Assembly: GCA_963708205.1 (NCBI GenBank)
Contig: OY970196.1
Location: 744,001 to 808,000 of the forward strand
DNA: 64,000 nucleotides
Direction: 5' to 3'
Origin: CAVYTF01 sp963708205
GTDB lineage: Bacteria > Bacteroidota > Bacteroidia > Chitinophagales > Chitinophagaceae
The notes beneath the pieces were generated by a model. It was given only the letters and a program-made list of their open reading frames with translations. It did no database searches and was not told the origin of the DNA. Made by a program: the position numbers and the translations under genes. Of this stretch, positions 1 to 9,494 are shown one piece after another. Numbering within the stretch: the first letter of the stretch is position 1; each line of letters opens with the position of its first letter.

Positions 1-1
1 C

Positions 2-736
2 AAAGTCAATAATTTAAAAAGCAAACCATACATTGATCTTACTTTAAAAGTGATGAATGATTTTAACCTGAAAGTGCCACAGAATAAAGATTACAGCGAG
101 TTCATCTTTCAAAAATCAGAACTCAAAAATCAACAATCAGAAATAAATTATACCGTTGAAGGTGATTGGAGTGGCGGCGCATTTTTATTGGTCGCAGGTG
201 TTGTTGCTGGAAATATTATTGTTAGAGGATTGGATGAAAATTCAAGGCAGGCTGATAAAAAAATTATTGAAGCATTAAAAGATTGCGGTTGTAAAATTTC
301 TCTTGGACACGATAAAATAAGGATTAATAAAAGCGATCTAATTGCTTTTAATTTTGATGCAACTGATTGCCCGGATTTATTTCCTCCGCTTGCTGCGCTT
401 GCTGCAAACTGCGAAGGCGCAACAATTATAAAAGGTGTACACAGATTGGCTCACAAAGAAAGTGACCGCGCGTTAACGATCCAGGAAGAGTTAAAAAAGA
501 TGAATATCGAAGTTGAATTAAGCGACAATGACATGATCATCTACGGAACTAAAAATATAAAAGGTGCTCATGTTCATTCTCATCACGATCATCGTATCGC
601 AATGATGTGCGCTGTGCTTGCGTTCAATGCAGAAGGTGAAACAACAATTGAAGAAGCCGAAGCAATCAACAAATCTTATCCTGATTTTTTTCAACACATA
701 AAAATGTTAGGAGCATCCGTCTTAACTTCCGAATAA
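2..736 (+). CDS. aroA: 3-phosphoshikimate 1-carboxyvinyltransferase (EPSP synthase), C-terminal part
   Basis: The gene is cut by the left edge. The frame is open from base 2, so the GTG at 50 is not the true start. About 244 residues remain of a family usually near 410-430. It transfers enolpyruvate from PEP to shikimate-3-phosphate, the sixth step of the shikimate pathway, in the cytoplasm. Visible family motifs are DCPDLFPPLAALAA, HKESDRALTIQEEL (the usual KESDR loop) and HHDHRIAMMCAVLA (the HDHRIAM helix). The stop lies 9 bp before aroC, so the two consecutive shikimate-pathway genes are probably co-transcribed. Identity is secure; the N-terminal domain cannot be judged. Confidence 0.95.
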   Translation, partial: KVNNLKSKPYIDLTLKVMNDFNLKVPQNKDYSEFIFQKSELKNQQSEINYTVEGDWSGGAFLLVAGVVAGNIIVRGLDENSRQADKKIIEALKDCGCKISLGHDKIRINKSDLIAFNFDATDCPDLFPPLAALAANCEGATIIKGVHRLAHKESDRALTIQEELKKMNIEVELSDNDMIIYGTKNIKGAHVHSHHDHRIAMMCAVLAFNAEGETTIEEAEAINKSYPDFFQHIKMLGASVLTSE

Positions 737-745
737 TTTTTAAAT

Positions 746-1741
746 ATGAATTCATTTGGACGAATATTTCGCGTAAACATCTTTGGCGAATCGCATGGTG
801 AATGCGCAGGAGTCAATATTGACGGCATTCCTGCGGGATTGTCTTTAAGTATTGAAGATTTTTTTGAAGATATTGAAAGAAGAAAAGGTGGTTTGCAAAA
901 AGGCACAACGCCAAGACAGGAAAGTGATTTGCCAATTTTCAAGACTGGTTTATTCAATGGCAAAACAACAGGTGCGCCGCTAACAATTTTGTTTGAAAAT
1001 AATAATACCCGCTCTGCTGATTACGAAAAAATAAAAGCAATTCCACGTCCAGGTCACGCAGATTTTGTTGCACATAAAAAATTCGGAGGCTTTGAAGATT
1101 ATAGAGGTGGCGGACATTTCAGCGGAAGATTGACTGTTTGTTTAGTTGCAGTTGGAGTGATCGCAAAGAAACTTTTAAATGATATTAAAATTAAATCAAC
1201 CATTCTGGAAATTGGCGACGAAAGAGATTTGGATAAAGGTTTGCAAAAAGCAATTGACGCAAAAGACAGCATTGGCGGCATTATCGAATGCCGCGTAAAA
1301 AATCTTCCGATTGGTTTGGGCGAGCCGTTTTTCGACAGCGCTGAAAGTCTTTTGTCTCATGCGGTTTTTGCAATTCCGGCAGTGCGCGCGATTGAATTCG
1401 GAACAGGTTTTGCTGCTGCAAAAATGTTTGGTAGCGAACACAATGATGCCATTGAAAAAATTGATGGCAAAACAAAAACCAATCATGCAGGCGGCGTTGT
1501 CGGTGGCATAACAAATGGCAACGAATTAGTTTTTCGCATTGCAATAAAGCCGACATCATCCACTCCAAAAGAACAGCAAACACTCAATTGGGAAACCAAT
1601 CAAATCGAAAATTTTTCCGTGAAAGGCAGGCATGATCTCTGCATTGCCCTTCGCGTACCAGTTATTTTAGAAGCAGTAACAGCAATGGTTTTAGCGGATT
1701 TAATGATGCTCGAACAACGCATTCCGCGAATATGGAAATAA
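746..1741 (+). CDS. aroC: Chorismate synthase
   Basis: Converts EPSP to chorismate with reduced FMN, the last common step of aromatic biosynthesis. The 331-residue product begins MNSFGRIFRVNIFGESHG, with the GESHG signature at residues 15-19. RPGHAD is at 101-106 and the glycine-rich flavin/substrate loop RGGGHFSGRLT at about 120-130. A C-terminal GRHDLCIALRVP segment corresponds to the GRHDPC region of the family. The length is slightly below the usual 350-390. The loop reads HFSGR where many orthologues have RSSAR, a variant also found in some other bacteria. It follows aroA by 9 bp. Confidence 0.96.
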   Translation: MNSFGRIFRVNIFGESHGECAGVNIDGIPAGLSLSIEDFFEDIERRKGGLQKGTTPRQESDLPIFKTGLFNGKTTGAPLTILFENNNTRSADYEKIKAIPRPGHADFVAHKKFGGFEDYRGGGHFSGRLTVCLVAVGVIAKKLLNDIKIKSTILEIGDERDLDKGLQKAIDAKDSIGGIIECRVKNLPIGLGEPFFDSAESLLSHAVFAIPAVRAIEFGTGFAAAKMFGSEHNDAIEKIDGKTKTNHAGGVVGGITNGNELVFRIAIKPTSSTPKEQQTLNWETNQIENFSVKGRHDLCIALRVPVILEAVTAMVLADLMMLEQRIPRIWK

Positions 1742-1948
1742 CTTTTTGGTGAATTTTTTGGTACAAACATTTGTAACTCCGGTTTATCATCGTTGGGCAA
1801 TTTGCGTGTCGAAGCAGCAAATTGGAAAATCCGTTCATCTTTCTCTTTACTATTAAACTTCAGTTTCATTTTTTAAACTTACTTCAACAATAAATAATTG
1901 TTGCAAAGCAGTTTGCTTTTTAACTTTAATCTTTACAAAAAAAATATC

Positions 1949-3022
1949 ATGACTTATGAAAATATAGTTGCGCTTGTTGGTAAAGAAAATGAAAGTTTGT
2001 TTTCTCACACTTGCTCAACCATTACAAAAGATAAACTGCATTTACCATCACCGAATTTTATTGATGATGTTTTTGCTGTGTCAAACAGAAACATTCAAAC
2101 ATTAAAAAGTCTGCAGCAAATTCATAATGCAGGTCGGCTTTCCGGCACAGGATATTTATCAATTCTTCCCGTTGACCAAGGCATAGAACACAGTGCCGGC
2201 GCATCTTTCGCAGCAAATCCAATTTATTTTGATCCTGAAAATATTATCAAACTTGCAATTGAAGGTAGCTGCAATGCGGTCGCAACAACGTTTGGAGTTT
2301 TGGCAAGTGTCGCCAGAAAATATGCGCATAAAATTCCTTTCATTGTTAAATTAAATCACAATGAATTATTGAGCTATCCAAATAAGTTTGATCAAATAAT
2401 GTTTGGCAACATTCGCGATGCATGGAACCTCGGAGCGACTGCAGTTGGTGCAACAATTTATTTTGGTTCTGAAGAAAGTGACAGGCAAATAATTGAGGTT
2501 TCACGCGCGTTTGAAGAAGCCCATAGTCTTGGCATGGCAACGGTTTTATGGTGTTATTTAAGAAACAATGCGTTCAAAAAAGATGGTGTTGATTATCATG
2601 TTTCCGCAGACTTAACGGGACAGGCAAATCATTTGGGTGTAACAATCCAGGCGGATATTATTAAACAAAAATTGCCGGAAAATAATGGAGGATACAAAGC
2701 ATTGAATGCCGATGGAAAAACTTTTGGCAAGTTTGATGAGAGAATGTACACGCAACTTTCTTCAGATAATCCGATTGATCTTTGCCGTTACCAGGTTATC
2801 AACTGCTATATGGGCAGAGCCGGATTGATCAACAGTGGTGGGGCTTCTGACGGAGATAAAGATTTGAAAGAAGCTGTGCGCACTGCCATTATTAATAAAC
2901 GTGCCGGCGGAATGGGTATGATCTCAGGTCGAAAATCTTTTCAGCGCCCTTTTGAAGATGGCGTTAATTTATTGCATTCCATTCAGGATGTTTATTTAGA
3001 AAAGAATATTGATGTTGCATAA
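1949..3022 (+). CDS. fbaB: Class I fructose-bisphosphate aldolase, DhnA/FbaB type
   Basis: Cleaves fructose-1,6-bisphosphate to DHAP and glyceraldehyde-3-phosphate through a Schiff base. I chose the ATG at 1949 (MTYENIVALVGKEN, 357 residues) because an upstream TTG at 1898 would only add a Phe/Leu/Asn-rich tail. Family features are LSILPVDQGIEHSAGASF near the N-terminus, KLNHNELLSYPNKFDQ, and ADIIKQKLPENN, whose Lys (about residue 239) is the expected Schiff-base lysine. The small membrane-protein gene that follows starts 10 bp after its stop. A TTG at 1898 followed 20 bp later by TAACTTTA (1921) may be its promoter. Confidence 0.93.
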   Translation: MTYENIVALVGKENESLFSHTCSTITKDKLHLPSPNFIDDVFAVSNRNIQTLKSLQQIHNAGRLSGTGYLSILPVDQGIEHSAGASFAANPIYFDPENIIKLAIEGSCNAVATTFGVLASVARKYAHKIPFIVKLNHNELLSYPNKFDQIMFGNIRDAWNLGATAVGATIYFGSEESDRQIIEVSRAFEEAHSLGMATVLWCYLRNNAFKKDGVDYHVSADLTGQANHLGVTIQADIIKQKLPENNGGYKALNADGKTFGKFDERMYTQLSSDNPIDLCRYQVINCYMGRAGLINSGGASDGDKDLKEAVRTAIINKRAGGMGMISGRKSFQRPFEDGVNLLHSIQDVYLEKNIDVA

Positions 3023-3032
3023 AATATCCTCC

Positions 3033-3350
3033 ATGCTTTCTGCCGAAGAAGAAAAATTTTTAGTTTACTGGAAAGAAAATCGTGAGCGTGAAAAAAAATT
3101 TTCGCGGCAATTATTAGCGGGCTTGCCTTGGGGGTTATTAATTGGTGCAGGCATTGTAACTGCACTTTTCACTGGCGGATGGTACGTGCGCGCCACAATG
3201 GAAGCCAATTCAGAATCAAATCCCTTTGTGATAATTATCGCTGTTGTCGGCATCGCTGTTTTTGTGGGTGTATTTTATAAACGCCATCGCTGGGAAATGA
3301 ATGAGCAGCATTATGACGAATTATTACAGAAAAAAAACAAATCAGCTTAA
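3033..3350 (+). CDS. Small two-TM membrane protein
   Basis: Unrecognised protein of 105 residues. The frame also contains a TTG at 3009 and an ATG at 3012 inside the aldolase gene. I prefer the ATG at 3033 (MLSAEEEKFLVYWKENR), which gives a charged cytoplasmic helix before the first membrane segment. Two hydrophobic segments are visible, LLAGLPWGLLIGAGIVTALF and PFVIIIAVVGIAVFVGVFY. They are followed by a basic and acidic tail (YKRHRWEMNEQHYDELLQKK). It sits 10 bp after the aldolase and may share its transcript. Nothing in the sequence gives a function. Confidence 0.7.
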   Translation: MLSAEEEKFLVYWKENREREKKFSRQLLAGLPWGLLIGAGIVTALFTGGWYVRATMEANSESNPFVIIIAVVGIAVFVGVFYKRHRWEMNEQHYDELLQKKNKSA

Positions 3351-3439
3351 TTACTCTTTATAAGTTAACAGTTAGCATGTTATTTGAATATTAAAAGAAG
3401 AGTTGCAAAAACGTTCTTTTTTTATTTAAATTTAAAGTC

Positions 3440-3538
3440 ATGTTTACTTTTCTTTTTTTATCTTTTGTTGGCATCGTAGTTATAGCAGGAATAATTTATA
3501 TCGCTGTGTTTCGTAAAAAACAAAAAGATAGTCAGTAG
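3440..3538 (+). CDS. Possible 32-residue single-TM microprotein
   Basis: A short frame encodes MFTFLFLSFVGIVVIAGIIY followed by the basic tail IAVFRKKQKDSQ. The arrangement is one hydrophobic helix and a positively charged cytoplasmic end, typical of membrane microproteins. It is otherwise alone between the small membrane protein and secDF. An AT-rich genome produces hydrophobic short ORFs by chance, so this is a candidate only. Confidence 0.35.
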   Translation: MFTFLFLSFVGIVVIAGIIYIAVFRKKQKDSQ

Positions 3539-3639
3539 ATCTTTTTGTTATCATAATTTGCCTTTGCAGATTTATAAGAAGCCATTCTTAAATGCTTTTT
3601 AATGTCTTGTTTTATCTACACAATTCATTTGCATTCCCC

Positions 3640-3647
3640 TATCTTTG
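3640..3647 (+). promoter_or_regulatory. Candidate -7 box upstream of secDF
   Basis: TATCTTTG matches the Bacteroidota -7 consensus TAnnTTTG and lies 34 bp before the secDF ATG. The flanks CCCC before the box and GCTCTTAAAA after it closely resemble those of the ccmC promoter at 22490. No convincing -33 TTTG is visible at the expected distance. Confidence 0.45.
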
Positions 3648-3681
3648 CCGCTCTTAAAAATTAAGTAAACCACTTTTTATT

Positions 3682-6600
3682 ATGCAATTAAAAGGTTTGG
3701 TGCGTTTTTTTACAGCAGCACTGATATTAATTTGCCTTTACCAATTATCATTTACCTGGATCGTTCGCAGCTATGAAAGCAGTATGGATGATAAGGCGCA
3801 GTCATGGCTGAAAGCGCATTTTATTTCTGCACAAGAAAAATATCCAGGCAATAAAGAATTGCAGGAAGCATATACCGATACGCTGAATGATTTGAAAGAT
3901 GCGCATTTAAAAAGATTGCTCGATAGCAGCAAAGATGTGAAAATCGGACCATTTGGATTAACGACTTACCAGGATGCGAAAGATAAGGAATTAATGCTTG
4001 GACTTGATTTGCAGGGCGGCATGAGTGTAACGATGCAGGTTGGTTTAGATGGTTTGATAAAGTCACTTGCAAACTATACAAAGGACCCGGCTATAAATAA
4101 AGCCCTGGCAAATGCAGTTGCCATAAAAGCCAATGGTGGCGCCGATTTGATAACCATTTTTGGGGATGAATATAAGAAAATAAGCAATGGCGCAAAGCTT
4201 GCTCCATTCTTCGTATCGAGAAGTAATGGTGCTTTAAAATATGATGCATCGGATGATGATGTGCTATCTTATTTAAGATCCCAGGCAAACACAGCGTTTG
4301 ATAATACGTATAAAATTATCGGAACAAGAATCGACCGTTTTGGCGTTACTTCTGCCAACATCAATCCTGATAAAGCGAAGGCAACGATCAATATAGAATT
4401 GCCCGGAATAAAAGATCCCGAAAGAGTTCGCCATTATCTTCAATCAACTGCCAACCTTCAATTTTTTGAAGTGTATAATATCAGCGACATTGGGCAATCA
4501 TTAGAAAGCGCTGATAAAAGTTTAGGTGATTATTTAAATGGTGTAAAAGCTATTGATTCAACCAAAAAAAATGTTGATTCAACAAAATCAAAAACAGCTA
4601 CTAAAACAAATGTTGACACCACTAAAACTTATAGTTTATCGGGCGTAGCAGATACTACAAAAACTGCATCAAATACAAAGGATACTTCTTCACAGGCAAA
4701 TGCATCCCCTTTAGGAAAATTATTTGCGGCTGTCGCACAAGGTCAGCAGGATAAAACTACAGGTGCAGTACAATATCCTGCATACATTGGTTATGTGCGT
4801 GCAAAAGACACTGCACAAATGGATGATTATTTAAGAATGGATATTGTGCAAAATAAATTTCCATCCAACCTTGTTTTCATGTATGGAAAACAGGAAAATT
4901 CTGATCCGAAATTTAAAGACATTCTTCCTTTATATGCCATCAAAACGTTGGATAATGGCGCTGCTCCCTTGGAAGGCGAACATGTAAATAATGCAAGTCC
5001 GGATTTTGATGAAAAAGGAAAGAGTGCAATCAAAATGGGAATGGATGCTGTTGGCACAAGAATTTGGGCAGACCTTACAGCAAAAAATGTTGGTAAACCG
5101 ATTGCCATTGTTTTGGATAATTTCGTGTACAGTGCTCCATTTGTTCAAAATGCCATACCTAATGGTTCTTCAGAAATTTCAGGAAACTTTAGTGCAACAG
5201 AAGCACAGGATCTTGCAGATATTCTTGAGTCAGGAAAATTACCAGCGCCCGCAAAAATAGTACAGGAGCAGGTTGTAGGTCCTACACTTGGCAGCGAAGC
5301 AGTGCATGGCGGCGCCACATCATTCATCATTTCGTTTGTTGTAATTTTTTCTTTGATGCTTATTTATTACAACACAGCAGGCTGGGTTGCCAATACGGCA
5401 TTGATATTAAATTTACTTTTTACCATAGGAATTTTAAGCGCACTCGGCTTTACGCTAACTGCGCCAGGTATTGCAGCGCTTGTATTAACTATTGGCTTAG
5501 CAGTTGATACCAACGTAATTATTTTTGAAAGAATAAAAGAAGAATTAATCAAAGGAAAAAGCTATGCGCTTGCGGTAGGTGATGGATATAAGCGATCCTA
5601 CGCTCCTATTTTGGATGCGCACGTTACTACGTTTTTAACAGCACTTATTTTATTCAAATTCGGTTTAGGTCCTGTGCTTGGTTTTGCCACCACACAAATG
5701 GTTGGTATTATCCTATCATTATTTTGCGGCATCCTTGTATCTCGCATGGTAACTGATTTTTATACAAACAAGCAAAGACATTTTGAATATTTTACCGGCA
5801 TATCGAAAAAAATATTTCAGCATGCAAGTTTCAAATTTATTGAATACAGAAAATATGCTTATGGCATTTCTGTTGTTGTTTTAATACTTGGTATCGGCTC
5901 TTTTATTAACGGCTTTGATAAAGGCGTTGAATTTGAAGGTGGAAGAAGCTATACTATTTTATTTGATAAAGTGTATAAAACTGATGATGTTGGAAATGCT
6001 TTGAAGAAAGTTTTCGGTGAATATCCTATTATCAAAACTGTTGATAAAGCAAACCAGCTGAACATTACAACTTCTTATAAAATTGAAGAAACGGGAAACA
6101 CGATTGATTCTTCTGTTGAACATACTTTATTTGCAGGCTTGCAAAAGTTTTTACCTGCCGGAACATCTTATAATGATTTTGATACAAAGTATAAACAAAG
6201 CTCTCAAACTGTTTTGCCAACCATTTCTCAGGATCTGAAAAGTGGCGCTACCAAAGCAGTTGTCATTGGTTTGATCGTTATTTGTTTTTATATTTTTATT
6301 CGCTTTCGCGATTGGCGTTATTCTCTCGGAACCATTGTTTCTTTATTGCACGATGTGTTTGTAACACTTGCAGTATTTAGTTTTCTGAAGAATATTGGTT
6401 TGCCTTTCGCTTTGGAAATTGATCAGTATTTTATTGCCGCAGTTTTAACCGTTATTGGTTTCTCAATGAACGATACAGTAATTGTTTATGACCGTATTCG
6501 CGAAGATTCAAGATTGATGAAGGGCGAAAGCAAAGAAAAAATTATTAACCGCGCAATCAACCAAACACTGAGCCGCACTGTAATGACATCCTTAACTGTA

Positions 6601-6777
6601 TTTCTTACTATTTTAATTCTCTTTGTTTTTGGTGGTGAAGTAACAAGAGGCTTTGCATTTGCAATGCTTATTGGCGTTATCACCGGTACTTATTCTTCCA
6701 TATTTGTTGCAGCACCAATTCTTGTAGACTTTGCAAGAAACAGACCTCTTGGTCCAAAAGAAAATACACGAGGTTGA
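3682..6777 (+). CDS. secDF: Fused protein translocase subunits SecD-SecF
   Basis: Membrane component that uses the proton-motive force to help SecYEG complete protein export. At 1031 residues it is the SecD-SecF fusion usual in Bacteroidota. The SecD half has an N-terminal TM helix, LMLGLDLQGGMSVTMQV near residue 105, a large periplasmic domain, VVGPTLGSEAV, and GLAVDTNVIIFERIKEEL at about 606-623. The SecF half has GVEFEGGRSYTILF near 748 and IGFSMNDTVIVYDRIRE near 924. Residues about 290-345 are a Thr/Ser/Lys/Asp-rich low-complexity insertion inside the periplasmic domain, probably a flexible loop. It is transcribed alone and followed by a terminator at 6793. Confidence 0.97.
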   Translation: MQLKGLVRFFTAALILICLYQLSFTWIVRSYESSMDDKAQSWLKAHFISAQEKYPGNKELQEAYTDTLNDLKDAHLKRLLDSSKDVKIGPFGLTTYQDAKDKELMLGLDLQGGMSVTMQVGLDGLIKSLANYTKDPAINKALANAVAIKANGGADLITIFGDEYKKISNGAKLAPFFVSRSNGALKYDASDDDVLSYLRSQANTAFDNTYKIIGTRIDRFGVTSANINPDKAKATINIELPGIKDPERVRHYLQSTANLQFFEVYNISDIGQSLESADKSLGDYLNGVKAIDSTKKNVDSTKSKTATKTNVDTTKTYSLSGVADTTKTASNTKDTSSQANASPLGKLFAAVAQGQQDKTTGAVQYPAYIGYVRAKDTAQMDDYLRMDIVQNKFPSNLVFMYGKQENSDPKFKDILPLYAIKTLDNGAAPLEGEHVNNASPDFDEKGKSAIKMGMDAVGTRIWADLTAKNVGKPIAIVLDNFVYSAPFVQNAIPNGSSEISGNFSATEAQDLADILESGKLPAPAKIVQEQVVGPTLGSEAVHGGATSFIISFVVIFSLMLIYYNTAGWVANTALILNLLFTIGILSALGFTLTAPGIAALVLTIGLAVDTNVIIFERIKEELIKGKSYALAVGDGYKRSYAPILDAHVTTFLTALILFKFGLGPVLGFATTQMVGIILSLFCGILVSRMVTDFYTNKQRHFEYFTGISKKIFQHASFKFIEYRKYAYGISVVVLILGIGSFINGFDKGVEFEGGRSYTILFDKVYKTDDVGNALKKVFGEYPIIKTVDKANQLNITTSYKIEETGNTIDSSVEHTLFAGLQKFLPAGTSYNDFDTKYKQSSQTVLPTISQDLKSGATKAVVIGLIVICFYIFIRFRDWRYSLGTIVSLLHDVFVTLAVFSFLKNIGLPFALEIDQYFIAAVLTVIGFSMNDTVIVYDRIREDSRLMKGESKEKIINRAINQTLSRTVMTSLTVFLTILILFVFGGEVTRGFAFAMLIGVITGTYSSIFVAAPILVDFARNRPLGPKENTRG

Positions 6778-6792
6778 AATTAAATTTTAATA

Positions 6793-6820
6793 AAAAAGCC
6801 TGTTTTTGCAGGCATTTTTA
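6793..6820 (+). terminator. Rho-independent terminator after secDF
   Basis: Inverted repeat GCCTG (6798-6802) and CAGGC (6809-6813) around a 6-base loop, with an A-run before and ATTTTTA after it. It lies 16 bp past the secDF stop. Confidence 0.75.
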
Positions 6821-6863
6821 TTAAAGTAACTGTTAATTCATTCTGCTATAAAAAAGTTCCTTT

Positions 6864-6871
6864 TACTTTTG
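6864..6871 (+). promoter_or_regulatory. Candidate -7 box for the czc operon
   Basis: TACTTTTG fits TAnnTTTG. It is about 200 bp upstream of the first efflux gene, so the leader would be long. The intervening AT-rich stretch contains a small frame that looks spurious. Confidence 0.3.
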
Positions 6872-7070
6872 TGCGGATTTTAAAATACTAACTCACTTGT
6901 GATAATTTTTATGCTTAATTTTTTAAAGAGTTCCGTAATACTCGAGTTTTTTTATAAATCGGTTTTATATAGATTTTTTACTAGCTGCAAATATTTTTTT
7001 ATTAAATCCCTGCTTCATAATACTACAATTGCCTGCCCATTTTTTTTAAAAAAAATTGTAAACAAAAATT

Positions 7071-8372
7071 ATGAGGAACAAAAAGTTTCGCAAGGAACTT
7101 TCATTACTGCTATTAATTATAAATGGATGTTCATTATGTTTAAAGGCGCAGGATTACTCTAAGCCAGACACTCTTTCTATAACCTTACAACAGGCTGAAG
7201 AAAGATTTTTGGACAGCAATTTCTTATTGCTTGCTCAGAAATATAATATTGATGAACAACGCGCTTATATAATACAGGCAAGGCTTTGGCCCAATCCTAA
7301 TTTTTCTGTTGGTCACACTTTATACTCCGGCGGCATTCATCAATTTTTTCCAACAGGCATTTATGATGAAACGAATGCAAACCTTACGCAACTTATTTTG
7401 CTTGCAGGAAAAAGAAATAAGGAAATTAAAGTAGCGGAAGCCAGTGCACAATTTGCAGAATATCAATTTTTTGATTTAATCAGAACACTTAAATACACGT
7501 TACGAACAAATTTTTTCAACATATATTATCTGCAACAATCAGCTAAAATTTATGATAAGGAAATAACATCATTACAAAACATTGTAAATGCTTTTACCCA
7601 ACAGGAAGGCAAAGGATATATTGCTGAAAAAGAAGTTGTGCGCGTAAAAGCACAATTATATTCTCTTCAATCTGAATACAATGATCTGATTAATCAAATC
7701 AATGATGATGAAAGTGAATTGAGGTTGACATTAGAAATGCGGCAAGCTGTTTATATACAACCAAGTGTTGATACCACACTTATTTCTTCATTATCGCCCG
7801 ATACTTATCCAATTGAAACTTTGCTCGATTCTGCATATATAAACCGTACAGATTTATTAATGGCAAAAGCAAACACAACTATCAATTCGCTCAATTACAA
7901 TTATCAAAAAGCGCTTGCAACTCCAGACCTTTCTCTTGGAGTAGATTATGATGAACAAGGTGGGTTCAGTACTAATTATTATGGAATTGCCGCTTCGATA
8001 GACCTTCCTTTTTTTAATAGAAATCAGGGAAATATAAGAGCTGCACAAATATCTATCAATGTCGCAAAAGCTTACCAGCAAAGCACTTCAGATACTATTT
8101 ATGAAAACGTGACAAGATCTTTGCAGAAAGCAATTTTACAGGAAAAATTATACAAAAATATTGATCCTCAATTTTATGTTGATTTTGAAAAATTGATGCA
8201 GGGAGTTTTAATAAATTATGAAAAGAGAAATATTAGCCTGCTGGATTTTCTTGATTTTTATGATTCTTATAAACAAACTATTCTTCAAATAAACCAGGTA
8301 AAATATAACAGGATTCAGGCCTTTGAAGATTTGAATTATTATACAGGTACAAACTTTTTTAATGAAAGATAA
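7071..8372 (+). CDS. TolC-family outer membrane channel of a metal efflux pump (CzcC/CusC-like)
   Basis: Outer-membrane duct of a tripartite RND pump, 433 residues. A signal peptide ends near residue 25 (INGCSLCLKAQ/D). The rest has the TolC-family pattern of long amphipathic helices, with LARLWPNPNFSVGHTLYSG-type and NLTQLILLAGKRNKEIKVAEAS segments typical of CzcC-like proteins. The C-terminal half repeats the same layout (KALATPDLSLGVDYDEQGG, SIDLPFFNRNQGNIRAAQ). It starts a three-gene operon; the adaptor gene begins 5 bp downstream. The substrate is suggested by the CzcA partner, not by this protein. Confidence 0.88.
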   Translation: MRNKKFRKELSLLLLIINGCSLCLKAQDYSKPDTLSITLQQAEERFLDSNFLLLAQKYNIDEQRAYIIQARLWPNPNFSVGHTLYSGGIHQFFPTGIYDETNANLTQLILLAGKRNKEIKVAEASAQFAEYQFFDLIRTLKYTLRTNFFNIYYLQQSAKIYDKEITSLQNIVNAFTQQEGKGYIAEKEVVRVKAQLYSLQSEYNDLINQINDDESELRLTLEMRQAVYIQPSVDTTLISSLSPDTYPIETLLDSAYINRTDLLMAKANTTINSLNYNYQKALATPDLSLGVDYDEQGGFSTNYYGIAASIDLPFFNRNQGNIRAAQISINVAKAYQQSTSDTIYENVTRSLQKAILQEKLYKNIDPQFYVDFEKLMQGVLINYEKRNISLLDFLDFYDSYKQTILQINQVKYNRIQAFEDLNYYTGTNFFNER

Positions 8373-8377
8373 TTTTT

Positions 8378-9481
8378 ATGCCAGGCATGATTAAAACATT
8401 ACTTACAAGCGGCATTTTATTAATTTCCGCAGGAACATTTTTTCAGTCTTGCAAAAGAGATAAAAATATTGAACCGCCACCGGAAGGAAGATATATAATG
8501 CCGGATTCTGTTTTCAGAACAATAAAAATTGATACTGTTGGTGAATGCCCTTTGGTGAATGCGATAACATTGACAGGCCAAGTTGATTTCAACAATGATA
8601 ATCTTGCCAAAATATATCCTGTTGTCAGTGGAAATATTTCTGATGTTAATGTAATGCTTGGCGATTATGTAAAACAAGGGCAGGTTTTAGGAGTTATTAC
8701 AAGCTCTGAAATGGCAGGCTACAGCAGAGATTATATCAGTGCAAAAACAAACCTTGGTCTGGCGGAAAAAAATGTTGATGCCACACAGGATATGTTAAAC
8801 AGCGGGCTTTCTTCTCAAAGAGATTTAATAAATGCGCAGGCATCTTATGAGCAGGCAAAGTCAGAGATGGCAAGGGTTTCAAGCATTATGAAAATCAATG
8901 GAGGCAATGGAGATAATTATATCATACGCTCACCAATTAATGGTTTTATAGTAGAAAAAAATGTTACAAATAATATGTTTATACGTGCAGATAACAATGC
9001 GAATATGTTTACCATTTCAAACCTGAACAATGTATGGGTGATGGCAAATGCATATGAATCAAACATTAGTAATGTTCACGTTGGTGACAGTGCCATTGTT
9101 TCAACACTTGCTTATCCTGATAAAGTTTTTTCAGGCAAGGTTGATGAAATAATGAATGTGCTTGATCCTGCAAACAAAGTTATGAAGGTGCGAGTTGTTT
9201 TATCAAACCCAAACTATTTATTAAAGCCGCAAATGTTTGCAAATGTTACTATCACTAACAAGGAAAACACTTCTGCTTTATGTATTTCATCACAGGCATT
9301 GATTTTTGACAATAGCCAATATTATGTTTTAGTTTATAAAAGCAGAGCTGATATAGAAATAAAACCTGTTCAAATTATCAGCACCATTGGCAATAAAACT
9401 TATATATCATCCGGCATAGAACCCAATGATTTATTAATCGGCTCGCAGGCACTATTAATTTACCAGGCATTGAATAGTTAA
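8378..9481 (+). CDS. RND efflux periplasmic adaptor lipoprotein (CzcB/CusB-like)
   Basis: Membrane-fusion protein linking the inner-membrane pump to the outer-membrane channel. It has 367 residues. The signal sequence ends in a lipobox with Cys25 (TFFQSC), so it is probably lipid-anchored. After it come the biotinyl-lipoyl-like half (YPVVSGNISDVNVMLGDYVKQGQ), a coiled-coil hairpin (SAKTNLGLAEKNVDATQDML to SYEQAKSEMARV), the second lipoyl half (IRSPINGFIVEKNV) and a beta-barrel domain (GDSAIVSTLAYPDKVFSGKV). No His/Met-rich metal-binding extension is visible. A start at the in-frame ATG at 8387 is possible. The pump gene follows 13 bp downstream. Confidence 0.9.
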   Translation: MPGMIKTLLTSGILLISAGTFFQSCKRDKNIEPPPEGRYIMPDSVFRTIKIDTVGECPLVNAITLTGQVDFNNDNLAKIYPVVSGNISDVNVMLGDYVKQGQVLGVITSSEMAGYSRDYISAKTNLGLAEKNVDATQDMLNSGLSSQRDLINAQASYEQAKSEMARVSSIMKINGGNGDNYIIRSPINGFIVEKNVTNNMFIRADNNANMFTISNLNNVWVMANAYESNISNVHVGDSAIVSTLAYPDKVFSGKVDEIMNVLDPANKVMKVRVVLSNPNYLLKPQMFANVTITNKENTSALCISSQALIFDNSQYYVLVYKSRADIEIKPVQIISTIGNKTYISSGIEPNDLLIGSQALLIYQALNS

Positions 9482-9494
9482 GAAATAAATAAGC

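Noticed and set aside
6899..7162. 87-residue ORF upstream of the czc operon
   Set aside because: Phe/Lys/Asn-rich translation of AT-rich DNA that overlaps the CzcC signal peptide in another frame.
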